The translations under genes were made by a program, and so were the position numbers. A stretch of DNA of 64,000 nt, taken from positions 7,234,001 to 7,298,000 of the forward strand of contig JAKSXM010000263.1 of assembly GCA_022575985.1 (NCBI GenBank), in the 5' to 3' direction. This stretch comes from Anagrus nilaparvatae (taxonomy: Eukaryota > Arthropoda > Insecta > Hymenoptera > Mymaridae). The notes under the pieces are model-generated. The model worked only from the letters and a program-made list of their open reading frames with translations, was not told the DNA's origin and ran no database searches. How positions within the stretch are numbered: position 1 is the stretch's first letter; the number at the start of each line of letters is the position of its first letter. Below, piece by piece: positions 42,895-55,391 of this stretch.

Positions 42895-43562
42895 TAAAAA
42901 ATATAATGAATTTTTTAATAAAAATATAACAAGTAATTTAATAATATGGACACAAAAAAATTTTTTTCGCTTACTCAAATGTTTACAATTTATATTACAT
43001 ATTGAGAATATTGATTCTCTTAGTCAATATTTTGTCAAAAATTAATAAATAAATAAATTTGTATATATTTAAAAAGTATCCTATAAACATGAAAAAATTT
43101 TTTAATAAATTATGATAAAAATAGACTGAATTGCATTTATATTATCTTACCACAAGTCATATTATTAGAATATTTTTAATATTAATAAGTGTAAATTGTT
43201 AAAAACTAAAAAATCACAGAAAAAATACTGATGTGTAGGTAAATTTTGAACTTTAATATAAATAAATTATAATGAAATAATCTTAAAAATTATGAATTTA
43301 TAAAAAAATATGTATGATTGTTGTTTATAATCAACTGTTAATAATTTAAAAATTTTTTGGTAAGTAACAAATATATTGTGCAATTAGAGCCATCTATTGT
43401 ATGTGAATATTAATAAGATACTATGATTTATAATCGATATGACTAGAGTATTGTTTTTATCGACATTATTGATAGAAAAAAAAATTGAACATGTGATTTA
43501 CGTAAACAAAGAAAAACAGCTGTGATTATGTAAATATTATGTAAATGGTGAAAAAACTATTT

Positions 43563-44574
43563 TTATGATTTGATTTTTTTCAGTTTATGAAATATGGAAT
43601 TGTATGGAGCAAATAGATTTTCAGTATCTTCAATTTTATTTATTGCTGTTGGATGAAGTTTAATGTGTATTCTTTCAGAAATAGTTCTTTTGTGAAATGA
43701 TGGTTCTTCGTCCAATATCTTGAAATCCTTGAAATTAAAATTGTGACCAGTGACAATGTAGTGTTGTGTAACAACTGGGTACTTTTTAGGTTTTTTGTTG
43801 TTAATATTTTCCTCTTTACAGCTAGCATCTACTGAGAAATTATTAAGTTCTTCTTTTCTATAATCAGAATTTTTATTAAGAAGTCTTTGACTAATTCTGG
43901 TAGGATGTTTTTGTGTAGAAGCTATTTTTTCTTCTTCTTTTTTCTTCTTATTTTTATATGCTGTGATACCACCTTCATGTTCATTAATTCTTACCAAGGC
44001 TCTGTCCAATGTAGGTTTTGTCACATTCATCACATTCAAAATTGTATACTACATTAGTCTGAATGTCTTTTGAAAATTTATCTTTACCTTTAGTTATTAT
44101 GTTATCCATTTTATTGATAATTTTAGGTATAGTTATGATATTATATTTCTTTAACATTTTAGAGATATTATAATACATTCTGCCTACAAGTGGAAGACAA
44201 ACTTTTGGTAATTTTGATAAAATCCTTTTGTGGTAATCAATTCCCTCATTATCACAGTTATTATTATTATTATTAGTGTTTTCAAGCAAGTTATTTCTAT
44301 ATTCGATGGAATTTAGTCTTTTCTTAATATAAAAATCAATAAATTTATTTGGATATTTATTTTGCAGAAGTAATTCTTTGGCAATAGCTATATTCTCTGA
44401 GTGAAAACAGTCATTGGAAAGTAAAATGGCTCTGTCAACCAAACTATATATCATTCCTATTTTTTGTGCTTTTGTGTGATTTGAGTCAAAATTTAAAAAA
44501 CGATTGGAATGGGAAGGTTTTCTAAACCAATTATGTAATAAAGTGTTGTTATTTCTAATTAGAGTGACATCCAA
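43563..44574 (-). pseudogene. Penelope-like RT C-terminus and GIY-YIG endonuclease
   Basis: 44574 downward: MDVTLIRNNNTLL, WFRKPSHSNRFLNFDSNHTK and GMIYSLVDRAILLS, the typical end of PLE reverse transcriptase. Then come NVVYNFECDECDKTYIGQS (CX2C plus YIG of the nuclease) and, after a frameshift near 44000, RALVRINEHEGG. HYIVTGHNFNFKDFKILDEE and TISERIHIKLH with the catalytic glutamate follow, ending at 43563. A Lys/Glu-rich insertion (YKNKKKKEEEKI) sits within the nuclease. One frameshift makes it inactive; upstream RT catalytic motifs are missing. Confidence 0.9.
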
Positions 44575-44931
44575 AAAATTAATTTTTCTGTGATATTTTA
44601 GTTTTTAACTATTTACACTTATTAATATTAAAAATATTATAATAATATGACTTGTGGTAAGATAATATAAATGCAATTCAGTCTATTTTTATCATAATTT
44701 ATTAAAAAATTTTTTCATGTTTATAGGATACTTTTTAAATATCTACAAATTTATTTATTTATTAATTTTTGACAAAATATTGACTAAGAGAATCAATATT
44801 CTCAATATGTAATATAAATTGTAAACATTTGAGTAAGCGAAAAAAATTTTTTTGTGTCCATTTTATTAAATTACTTTTATATTTTTAATTAAATAATTAT
44901 ATTTTTATTAAAAAATTCATTATATTTTTTA

Positions 44932-44965
44932 GCTTGAAAGGATCTTAATTGATCGAAACGTCGTC
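44932..44965 (+). ncRNA. Hammerhead-like motif, inverted 5' copy of PLE 2
   Basis: Plus strand: GCTTGAAAGGATC, TTAATT, GATC, GAA, ACG-T-CGT, C. Same fold as 42860-42894 with one base fewer before stem II. Both copies keep the GAA box and short stem III. Confidence 0.4.
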
Positions 44966-45050
44966 AAAAATAAAAAAATTTTAAACATCTTTCACTCGTA
45001 AAAATCATTTTACCAACTTTACCACATATTATCAATACTTTACAACGAGT

Positions 45051-47285
45051 TGTAATTTCCATTGCATTGAAATATTATTAATTAATTTAACAGAAACTAT
45101 ACCTCACTTTAGTATTATTTCGAAAAGTGTCCTTTTTTATAGAAAAGTTGTAATTTCAATCGTTTTCATGCAATAATAGTATTGATATATTATAGTATTG
45201 AATTTATCAAAATATACCCAACTTAAATGTTTTTGAATTCCGTCGTGTTTTATAGAAATGTTGTAATTTCAAATGTTTTTATGCAATGATAGCATTGAAA
45301 TATCAGTATTGAATTTAACAAAAACTATACCCCTCTTTAATATTTTTTTCGTTAACAAATTAAATAGATAAACTCATATTGATTGTCCACAATTTGAAAA
45401 ACACCTAAAAATTTTAATATATATTGTCAGGTGTTTTATATAAGAAAGAGCTAAATAATTTCATTATATAAGGAAATGGCTATCGCCTGTATTAAACATG
45501 AAAAAAAAAAATTTCGATAACATATATCGTATAGATAAATTTAAATTGATAGTATACAATTTAAAAAACTTCTAAAATTATAATATATATTGTCGGAGGT
45601 ATCATAGCAGAAACTTTACGCTATTCTATATTTTTTTCTTTTTTTACTCTTTTATATGAAAGTTGGAATTTTAAATATTTTTATGCAATGATTGCATTGA
45701 AATATTTTTATTGGCTTTAGCAGAAACTATACGCCATTATAAATTTTTTTCTAATAGTCTCCTGTTTTATAGAAAAGTTGTAATTTTAAATGTTTTTATC
45801 AATGATAGCATTGAAATTTTTTTATTTACTTAAGCAGAAACTATACGCTATTCTAAAATTTTTTTTAATAGTTTTACATTTTTATGCAACGATTTTATCG
45901 AAATATTTTTGTAATCTCAAAAATTTTTATGCAATGATAGCATTGAAATATTTTTATTGACTTTAGCACAAACTATACGCAATTTAAAATTTTTTTTTAT
46001 TAGTTTCCTCTTTTATATAAAAGTTGTAATTGCAAATATTTTTATGCATTGATTGCATTGCAATATTTTTATTGACTATAGCAGAAACTATACGCCATTT
46101 TAAATTTTTTCGATTAGTTTCCTGTTTTATATAAAAGTTGGAATTTCAAATATTTTTATGCAATGATAGCATTTAAATTTTTTTTTTGATTTTAATGAAA
46201 CTGTACATCATTTTAAATTTTTTTCTAATAGTCTCCTGTTTTATATAAAAGTTGTAATTTCAAATATTTTTATGCAATGATTTCATTGAAATATTTTTAT
46301 TGACTTTAGCAGAAACTATACGCCATTATAAATTTTTTCTAATAGTCTCCTGTTTTATATAAAAGTTGCAATTTAAAATATTTTTGTGCAATGATTGCAT
46401 TGAAATATTTTTATTGACTTTAGCAGTAACTATACGCCATTTAAAATTTTTTTTGATTAGTTTCCTGTATTATATAAAAGTTGGAATTTCAAATATTTTT
46501 ATGCAATGATAGCATTTAAATTTTATTTTTGATTTTAGCTGAAACTGTACATCATTTAAAATTTTTTTCTAATAGTCTCCTGTTTTATAGAAAAGTTGGA
46601 ATTTCAATTCTGTTTATGCAATGATAGCATTGAAATTATTTTATTGGCTTTAGCAGAAACTATACGCCATTATAAATTTTTTTCTAATAGTCTCCTGTTT
46701 TATAGAAAACTTATAATTCCAAATATTTTCATGCAATGATAGCATTGAAATTTTTTTTAATAGTCATACATTTTTATGCAGTGATTGAATTGAAATATTT
46801 TTGTAATTTCAAATATTTTTTGCAATGATAGCAATAAAATTTTTTATTGACTTTAGCAGAAACTATACGCCATTATAAATTTTTTCTAATATTCTCCTGT
46901 TTTATATAAAAGTTGCAACTTAAAATATTTTTGTGCAATGATAGCATTGAAATTTTTTTATTGACTTTAGCTAAAACTATACGCCATTAAAAATTGTTTT
47001 TGATTAGTTTCCTCTTTTATATAAAATTTGTAATTGCAAATATTTTTATGCAATGATAGCATTTAAATTTTTTTTTGGACTTTAGGAGAAATTATACGCC
47101 ATTCTAAATTTTTTTTTAATAGTCTACTGTTTTATACATAATATGTAATTATAAATATTTTTATGCAATGATAGCATGGAAATTTTTTTATTGATTTTAG
47201 CAGAAACTATACGCCATTATAAATTTTTATTAAAATTCTTCTGTTTTATGAAAAAAATTTTTAAAATTAAAAAAATTTACTTTTT
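45051..47285. repeat. Satellite C, about 115-bp monomers
   Basis: Roughly twenty degenerate tandem copies of a unit containing TTTTATGCAATGATAGCATT, TTATTGACTTTAGCAGAAAC, TATACGCCATTATAAATTTT and AATAGTCTCCTGTTTTATA. Start-to-start spacing is about 113-118 bp. No coding. Confidence 0.95.
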
Positions 47286-47329
47286 AGATATATTTTTAAA
47301 AATAATTAATTATTTTTACATACTGAAAT

Positions 47330-48200
47330 TCATATTGGTTGTCTAGAATCTGATAAAATTATTAAAATTTCAATTTATGCTGTTAGCAGTTTTACGTATC
47401 AAAGAAAGAAAATAATAAAATATAGATATCGGCTGTTCCAAGTATAAAGAAAAAATTAGAAAAATTTCATTCCGTTGTTACATATGTATTTGTCGTTTAT
47501 ATAATATGAAAAATTCAGAAATATTTATCTTATAATTTCGGTGCTTCTATATTGTTAGGTAATTCCTATTGAAAAAAAAAAAATAATAATTTAGATGTCG
47601 GCAGTCTTAGTTATGAAAAAATAAAAATAATATTTAAGATGTCGGCTGTTCTATGTATGAAAATATAAAAAAATAATAATAATTTAGATGTCGGCAGTCC
47701 CAGTTATGAAAACTCGAAAAAAATTATAATAATTTCGATGTTGGCAGTCTTAGTTATGAAAATTCGAAAAAAAATTAATAATTTAGATGTCGGCATTTTT
47801 AGTTATGAGAAAATAAAAAAAAAATATTTTAGATGACGGCTGTCCTAGTTATGAAAAAATAAAAATAAAAAAATTTAGATGTCGGCTGTCCTAGTTATGA
47901 AAAAATAAAAAAAAATAATAATTTAGATGTCGGCATTTTTAGTTACGAAAAAATAAAAAATGAATAATTCGGATGTCGGCAGTCTTAGTTATGAAAAAAT
48001 CGAAAAAAAAAATAATAATTTAGATGTCGGCAGTCTTATTTATGAAAAAATCGAGAAAAAAAATAAATAATAATTTAGATGTCGGCAGTCTTAGTTATGA
48101 AAAAATCGAAAAAAAAATAATTATTTAGATGTCGGCTGTCCTAATTATGAGAAAATAAAAAAAAATATTTTAGATGTCGGCTGTCCTACGCATGAAAAAA
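47330..48200. repeat. Satellite A-related array, opposite sense, about 50-bp units
   Basis: About thirteen copies of AATTTAGATGTCGGCAGTCT plus TAGTTATGAAAAAAT. The reverse complement gives AGACTGCCGACATCTA, matching GGACTGCCGATATCTA at 41590 and 41765. Confidence 0.92.
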
Positions 48201-48500
48201 TTTAAAAAAAATTGGTTATAAATAGTTTTTTTGCTATTTCTCTTCAATGAATGCATTAAATAAAAAACCAAACAAAGTTCCTTTAGAAAATCGTTTATTA
48301 AATAGAATGCAATTGGGTTTTTACATTTTGATACAATCCATTTTAAAATATGAAGTGATGAAAATTACCACTTTTTACGTTTCTAAATTTTCAACTTCTT
48401 AGCTTTAAACAGTTGTAACTCGAAGCGGTGAGCTCTAATTAAAAAAAATGAAAACGTCAAATCGATAGCATTTTTTCCAAGGAATAATTTGCACTAGAGT
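48201..48500. repeat. Segment B, inverted copy
   Basis: Reverse complement of 42156-42475 with about 80-85% agreement by eye; ends with GATAGCATTTTTTCCAAGGA. Confidence 0.9.
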
Positions 48501-49190
48501 TTGTCTTAAAAGATCTCTTAGATCCTGAGAAAAAACAGCTTTTGTGAAAAAAATATATAATTTTTTACCTTTTCGATCACTAACTTCTGAGATTGATTTC
48601 TCGAAATCATTTAAATATTTTTTAAAAATAAAAAAATCGGTTGGGGGTATTTCTTAAAGGATTTATTTAAAACCAATTTCATGTATTTTCGTCCATACAA
48701 TTCTTCATAAATGGATATTGAGTAAAATCGAAAATAATAAAATTTTTCAATTATTTCATTTTAATATATATAGGATTTTAAATAAATTATTAATCATGAA
48801 CTTTACCAGCAAAATAAATATATTAATAAAAATTTGTTTATTAAAAATTTAATTTATCGCGTCAATCCAGCAAACTTAGTTAGTCATATTAAAGATATAT
48901 ATAAAAAAAATTCTCTAAAAGATGTTAAATATCATTGATACGATTAATATAATAAATAATTTGCAGCAGATAAAATTTATATCCCTTCTTATTCTCGTTC
49001 CACTCCTACAATTCCAATGTCACCCCCACTACTGTAGTTAGAAATTACACCTAAATTTTCAGCGTTTTTATGAAGGTTTTTATTCGCTGTTATTTTTGGT
49101 GTTTATATTGGTGTTTTTTTTTGAAATTACGCCGAATTTTCTCGGTGTTAATTTCGGAGTTTTTTTTGGTGTTTTCTTGAGTGTTTTTTT
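48501..49190. other. AT-rich stretch
   Basis: Contains GGTGTT-type phrases near 49030-49190 (TTTGGTGTTTATATTGGTG; CTCGGTGTTAATTTCGG) like 37085-37310. No gene. Confidence 0.4.
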
Positions 49191-49790
49191 GATGAGGGTG
49201 TTGCTTCAAAAAATCATTTTTCACCGCAAATTTATAATTATGCAAACACATTCAAACTATTGCGTAGTGTTTAGAGCAGCGTTGCTGAAACATTAATAAA
49301 AAATTATAAGTTCTGATTGATTTTTTAATTATAATAGAGAATTATCGCGCTCTTCTGCATTAAGTGTTAATTAATGTTCTATATAGGTGTATTTAAAAAA
49401 TTATTCTTAAATTAAAAAGTGGTATTATGTCTATTAAATGATATTAAGTTTAAAATGTATTAATTCTAAACTATCAAATGGTTATAGTAATCAGGAAGTT
49501 AATTGCTCCCCCCCTCCCCCTCCTGTGTCGCATTTACTTCTGTTTGTGTTGCTTCAAAAAATCATTTTTTACTGCAAATTTATAATTATGCAAACAATTT
49601 CAGATTATTCAGATGAGGTAAGTCCCTCCTATTCACATTTACTTCAATATTTTCTGGTACTTAAAAAAATCATGTTTAACTACAAATTTATAATTATGCA
49701 AAAACATTCAAACTATTCGGAGCAGCGTAGGTAAAATGAAAAATTATAGGTTCTGATTGATTCTCTAGTTACAATAGAGAAAATAAAAAA
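49191..49790 (+). repeat. Direct repeats of about 60-110 bp
   Basis: Three copies of a unit with AAAAAATCAT(T/G)TTT, CAAATTTATAATTATGCAAA and ATTCAAACTATT begin near 49203, 49552 and 49664. The 49271-49340 and 49722-49785 tails also match (GGTTCTGATTGATT). ORFs here are repeat-driven. Confidence 0.75.
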
Positions 49791-50502
49791 ATTTAACTGA
49801 GTACGTATAAATTCGTACCAAATCAAGTAATACAAGTTGCGGCATTAAAATATGATCATATTTTTCAGATATTTCACTTTTTAACCAAATTTTCAAAAAA
49901 AAAAAAAAAAATTGTAAAAATTTTTTTTATTTTAACTTTATTTTGACACCGGTTTTATTTAATTTCTTTCATTGCTTCGAGCCTCGCGATGTAATACATA
50001 TACACACAGGTACACAAATAAATGATTAAAAATACCATAAAAAATAAAATAAATAAAAAAATTTTTTTTACCAGCTTCAAAAATATTTTATAAAATTTTA
50101 AAGATACCTCCGTTTTGAATAAAAATTTAGGAGAATACGTAAAAATTGGTGCTCAATCGAATACTACAAACTTGTAACAATAAAATTTGTCAATAGTCTC
50201 GATATATTATAATTTTTTTCAAAATTTTAAAAAATTTTATCAATTTCAAAAACACTAAAAATTAAATATCTCAAAAAATACGATAGCTGAGCAGAGAATC
50301 TATAGCCTATGTTACCCGCAGAATTTTTTTCTTTATTTTGACACCGGTTTTATCCCAATTGGTTCGGTGGTTCTTGAGTCATTAGGGTACAATCAAACAA
50401 ACAAACAAACAGACAAATAAATTTTCAAATGTATATAATATTAAGATATACTATTTATATCTTTTGTCAGTTATTGAAGAGTATAATAAACTTTTATTTT
50501 CA
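49791..50502. other. AT-rich stretch, nothing recognised
   Basis: Short repeated phrase TATTTTGACACCGGTTTTAT at 49940 and 50335; an (ACAA)n-like run near 50395-50420. No gene. Confidence 0.4.
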
Positions 50503-50506
50503 TTAA

Positions 50507-51232
50507 GGTAGCGGATCGAATTGTATTTTTCAAAAACTCAAAATTTAAAAAAATTTTTTTTCCAAATCTTTATACCTTGAAAAATTCCCTTATAAAATAT
50601 TTAGGCAAAATTTTGCTTTATAACGATATTACATGACTTTAAACGTGTGAAATACTTAAGAAATAATACAAAACAAATTTTCAAACGTGATTATCTGAAA
50701 ACTACGTTTTTTCAACTGGCCAGGAGTTAATCTCCGGATTGGTTGGGCCGATTTTTAAAAACTTAAAAGCGTTATCTTTATTAAAGTATATTACAGGGCA
50801 ATTTACCATAAAATTGTAAAAAAATTAATTTAAATATGCCTTTACCAAGTGTAATAGGGCAAAAAAATGTCCATTTAAAAAAAACTTTTTTCCGGCTTGC
50901 CCATTTTTTTAGTTTTTGGTTTCTTTTTCTATTTTAGGTAAATTGCCCTGTAATATACTTCAATAAAGATAATGCACTTAAGATTTTGAAAATCGGCCCA
51001 GCCAATCCGGAGATTAACTCCTGGCCATGGACTGAATGGATTTTCTGCACTTGTACTTTTGCGCCCTCTATAAATATAACTAATTATAAAAATTAAAAAA
51101 AAAAAATTTTTCCATGTAATAAATGCCTAATAAATGCATAAAAAAATTGTAAACTGATAAATAATAAAGGGGCTGAGAAATTAAATAAAGAAAAATGTCT
51201 TAAAAAACGCCTTTACAATTCGATCCCCTACC
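50507..51232. mobile_element. 726-bp MITE with TTAA target duplication
   Basis: Flanked by TTAA at 50503-50506 and 51233-51236. Ends GGTAGCGGATCGAATTGTA and, inverted, GGTAGGGGATCGAATTGTA. Inner inverted arms GGCCAGGAGTTAATCTCCGG and GTATATTACAGGGCAATTTA with their complements at 50940-51030 make most of it palindromic. TTAA targets are used by piggyBac and Kolobok superfamilies; no transposase is present, so the parent is undecided. Confidence 0.9.
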
Positions 51233-51236
51233 TTAA

Positions 51237-52960
51237 TATCCTTTTATTCCTAAAAACATAATTTATTGATAATAATACATTTTATTAATAATATATTTAT
51301 TTTATTTTTATTTTATTCAAATTTTTTTTTTATTAAACTTTTATTTAAATAGTTTATATTTGTTACTTTCGTATTAAAAACTTTAATAATTTTCTTGTAA
51401 TTTAATTTGGATTATTTTTCTTCTATTAAAAAAGATAATTTAATTATTTACTGATTCATTTCTACATGTATATTGAATAAAGAAATATTATCATAACCTG
51501 AAAAAATTAAAAAATTTATTTAAAATGTATAATAATTTATAGCTGAAGAATTTTTTCGAATTTAATTGCTTTAATTTTAAAAAATAAATAAAGTTAAAGA
51601 TTGCAAGTGTAAATAAAATAAACTTAAAATTAATTTTCTTATGATATTCTAGTTTTAAGGAGTTATGACCCTAATTGGAAATAATGACAGAACTGAATGA
51701 AACAGGAAAATTACTAAAGCTCAACATTTTTAAAGTTGAATTGAACTTGGTTTTACGTTTATTACCACAAAAATTATTTTTTCATTGCAAAATAAAAGTA
51801 TGCAGTTTAACACTGCTCTTATGGAAATTAACTTTCGGAGCTTACAAAAAGTATGATGACACAGGGAGATGAAACTAATTAAATGTGGTAAATAAATTGT
51901 CAAAGATTATATTTCCAATTTATTTTTCTAATTTACCACATTCAATTATTAATTATACAGTGAAAACCAAGTTTTAGCAAATACCATAACCTAAAATAAC
52001 AATGTTTTTTCTTAATATATAAAATTTAAATAATTTTTTTTGCAATAATATTACATAATAAACACATTTTACAACTAATTTTATTTTAAACTACAAATTA
52101 TTTAAAAAAAAACAGCGTCCGTAATGTGGATATTTGTTTTTTTTTTCAATTGGGGTCTTAAGTCCTTAATACAATGGCAGTGGCGACATCGTCTAAACAT
52201 AGAGTTAAATAGATTAAATAGATTTTATACGCTACACAATATGAATTAATTTATTATTTTAATAATAATTATTAATATTTTTTTTTATTTTATCTCAATG
52301 AAGAAATAAATCAAACAGGTTTATAGTGATAGAGACACAAACATAAATTTAGAAGTGCCCGATAGTACCGTGTCCAAATGTACCATGCCCAAATGGTGGG
52401 TTATTGTATCATGCCCAAATAACCCATGTCGGTGGCGGCGGCGGCGACAGCGTTTAGAATTTTATAATATAGAGATATAATTGATACTTAAAAAACTAGA
52501 ATTTGATTTTATTAATATATTATGCCATATACTTTTTATTAGATATAATATTAAACAATTTATCTGTAAGCAATGTAAACAAGTACTTAAGTAAATAAAA
52601 AAATTTAAATACAATAAAACGTTTTTGTACAAGTATTTTTATAATTACACTAAGGACATTGATTTCAGTACGAAAAAAAATTAACGATGTGGCTGACTTA
52701 CAAATCACGCCATTATTAAAATGTAAGTGAGAAATTGTACGTATAAATGGTTTTTTATTGTAATCCATTTATTATAAATTACTAAAGGTAAACTGTTTTT
52801 ACATCCCAAATGATATAAAAACTAATTTTTTACTCTATTCGATAAAAACATTTTACTTGATAAATATGAATGTACATTATTAAAAAGTTGAATTTTTATC
52901 TATAATACATCTAATAACAAGTTTACTGTATATTAATAACATAGTTAAAAAATTTTTAGG
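51237..52960. other. AT-rich stretch with short low-complexity patches
   Basis: Contains a direct phrase pair CATGCCCAAAT at 52386 and 52412 and a (GGC)n patch at 52431-52450. ORFs at 51675-51872 and 52520-52768 lack domains. Confidence 0.45.
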
Positions 52961-52970
52961 AACTTAAAAA

Positions 52971-53116
52971 ATGCAAGGACCTAACCAAAATAATTCAACT
53001 AATTCTAAAACATTTGCGGTTTATGATGGAACTCCTGAAGGCAGGTTATTCAGTATCAATAGTAAGATAATAAAATTTTATGCACCATTTGAATTATTTA
53101 AATCTCAATATCATAA
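52971..53116 (+). pseudogene. Possible first exon of an unknown gene, cut by a foldback insertion
   Basis: AAATTTTTAG/GAAC acceptor-like sequence at about 52950-52960, then ATG 52971: MQGPNQNNSTNSKTFAVYDG, TPEGRLFSINSKIIKFYAPF, ELFKSQYHN. Composition is protein-like. The element inserted at 53117 truncates the frame. Whether this belongs with the coding segments at 55.4-57.9 kb is likely from proximity and orientation but unproven. Confidence 0.4.
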
Positions 53117-55039
53117 CACAGGCACACAAAAAAAAAAAAAGTCATGTACCAGAAGGTAGACCCCATGGACTGGGGGTTTTTGGTGGTGCTAAAACCGAAT
53201 ATGGCCATAGAAATGCGATTTAATTAGCCAATTTGCCCCCAGCGCCCCCATGTGCACCCCCAAGGAGGTGAAAAAATTTTTCTTTTCGAAAAATGAAAAT
53301 TGTACTATATACTTATGTTTTTTAGGTCGCTGATACCAAATATGTATATAAAAAATGTTTTTAGCCAACACTTGGCCCTGTAGACCACTTGAGTCCCCCC
53401 CCCCCCAAACGGGTTAAAAATATTTTTCTTAAGAAACCTAAAAGTCAAAGTGTTTTCTTATATTTGCTGAGACGCTGAAACTAAAGATGAATATAAAAAA
53501 TATGTTTAACCAACGCATGGCCCTCCAGAACAACGCTGAAACTAAAGATAAATATAAAAAATATGTTTAACCAACGCTTGGCCCTCCAGAACACCCCAGT
53601 GCTCCCATTCACCCCCCCTCCCCCAAACGGGTTAAAAATGTTTTTCTTAAGAAAATTAAGATTCAAAATGTTTTCTTATATTTGTTTAGATGCTGAAACC
53701 TAAAATGAATGTAAAAAATGTGTTTAACCAATGCTTGGCCCTCCAGAACACCCCAGTGCTCCCATTAACCCCCCCCCCCTCCCAAAAGCGTTAAAAATGT
53801 TTTTCTTAAGAAAAATAAAATTCAAAGTGTTTTCTTATATTTGTTGAGACGCTGAAACCAAAGGTGAATATAGAAAATGTGTTTAACCAATGCTTGGCCC
53901 TCCAGAACACGCCAATTCCCCCATTCACCCTCTCTCCCCAAACGGGTTAAAAATGTTTTTCTTAAGAAAATTAAAATTCAATGTGTTTTCTTATATTCGT
54001 TGAGACGCTGAAACCAAAAATGAATGTAAAAAATAATTTCTACTTTAAGTAGAAACATTTAGCCCGGTAAAACATTTTGACTTTTAATTTTCTAAAAAAA
54101 AACATTTTTAACCCGTTGGGGGGGGGGTGAATAAGGGCACTGGGATGTTCTGGAGGGCCAAGCATTGGTTAAACACATTTTTTACATTCATTTTAGCTTT
54201 CAGCGTCTCAACGAATATAAGAAAACACTTTGAATTTTAATTTTCTTAAGAAAAACATTTTTAAACCGTTTGGGGGAGGGGGGGGTGAATGGGAGCACTG
54301 GGGTGTTCTAGAGGGCCAAGCATTGGTTAAACACATTTTCTATATTCACCTTTGGTTTCAGCGTCTCAGCAAATATAAGAAAACACTTTGAATTTTATTT
54401 TTCTTAAGAAAAACATTTTTAACGCTTTTGGGAGGGGGGGGATGAATGGGTGCACTGGGGTGTTCTGGAGGGCCAAGCGTTGGTTAAACACATTTTCTAT
54501 ATTCACCTTTGGTTTCAGCGTCTCAACAAATATAAGAAAACACTTTGAATTTTATTTTTCTTAAGAAAAACATTTTTAACCCGTTTGGGAGGGGGGGGGG
54601 GTGAATGGGAGCACTGGGGTGTTCTGGAGGGCCATGCGTTGGTTAAACATATTTTTTATATTCATCTTTAGTTTCAGCGTCTCAGCAAATATAAGAAAAC
54701 ACTTTGACTTTTAGGTTTCTTAAGAAAAATATTTTTAACCCGTTAGGGGGGGAGGGCTCAAGTGGTCTACAGGGCCAAGTGTTGGCTAAAAACATTTTTT
54801 ATATACATATTTGGTATCAGCGACCCAAAAAACATAAGTATATAGTACAATTTTCATTTTTCGAAAAGAAAAATTTTTTCACCTCCTTGGGGGGGCACAT
54901 GGGGGCGCTGTGGGCGCTGGGGGCAAATTGGCTAGTTAAATCGCATTTCTATGGCCATATTCGGTTTTAGCACCACCAAAAACCCCCAGTCCATGGGGTC
55001 TACCTTCTGGTACATGACTTTTTTTTTTGTGTGCCTGTG
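53117..55039. mobile_element. 1.9-kb foldback element with tandem-repeat arms and ATAA duplication
   Basis: Ends CACAGGCACACAAAAAAAAA and its complement TTTTTTTTGTGTGCCTGTG; ATAA at 53113-53116 and 55040-55043. Each arm begins with GTCATGTACCAGAAGGTAGA, then holds about four units of roughly 130-150 bp (AACGGGTTAAAAATGTTTTT; TTTTCTTATATTTGTTGAGA; CTTGGCCCTCCAGAACACC) with long C or G homopolymers. The centre lies near 54040. No coding; ORFs are repeat-driven. Confidence 0.93.
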
Positions 55040-55043
55040 ATAA

Positions 55044-55391
55044 TCAGAGTTGGCCAGATAAAATAGGCATAATTTTTTTTTTATATCATATATGAGCAGT
55101 ATGAAATAAATAAAAACACATATATGAAATGAAAAAAAATTAGATATACGTACATGGAAAAATTATCTTTGTCTGTTATATCTGCCCAACTCTATTAACA
55201 ATAATAATTTAAAATTTCTTGCAAAATAAAGCTTTATTCATTAATCAGTTTACTTATAATTAAAGAATTTCAGAAAATATAATTCTAGTTTTGATAATAA
55301 AGTTTTCATTTACTTTATTCAATATATTCAATTTCTTTATATATATGTAAATAAACTAAATTTATTTACTGATAAATGTTTCTGTTTTTAG
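55044..55391. other. AT-rich stretch, possible intron
   Basis: Ends in TCTGTTTTTAG, a good splice acceptor before protein-like sequence. Nothing else seen. Confidence 0.4.

Larger units (their letters stand above)
42809..45050 (-). mobile_element. Penelope-like element 2 with inverted flanking repeats
   Basis: Coding on the minus strand (44574-43563) is flanked by inverted repeats of about 400 bp, 42809-43220 and 44600-45050. Both contain GTAAAATGATTTTTACGAGT/its complement, GAAAGATGTTTAAAA, and GAATCAATATTCTCAATATG. Such an inverted 5' copy of the 3' end is known for Penelope elements. Each copy has a hammerhead-like core. Inserted in satellite C. Confidence 0.88.

Noticed and set aside
45051..48200. 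CRISPR-like array of regularly spaced repeats
   Set aside because: Repeats are contiguous degenerate satellite monomers without unique spacers, in a eukaryotic transposon context.
49438..49734. 98-residue ORF with repeated IIFYCKFIIMQ motif
   Set aside because: The motif is the translation of DNA direct repeats present in non-coding form next to it.
54704..54970. Plus-strand 88-residue ORF and its minus-strand mirrors at 53189-53666
   Set aside because: Mirror-image readings of foldback arms; no independent coding signal.
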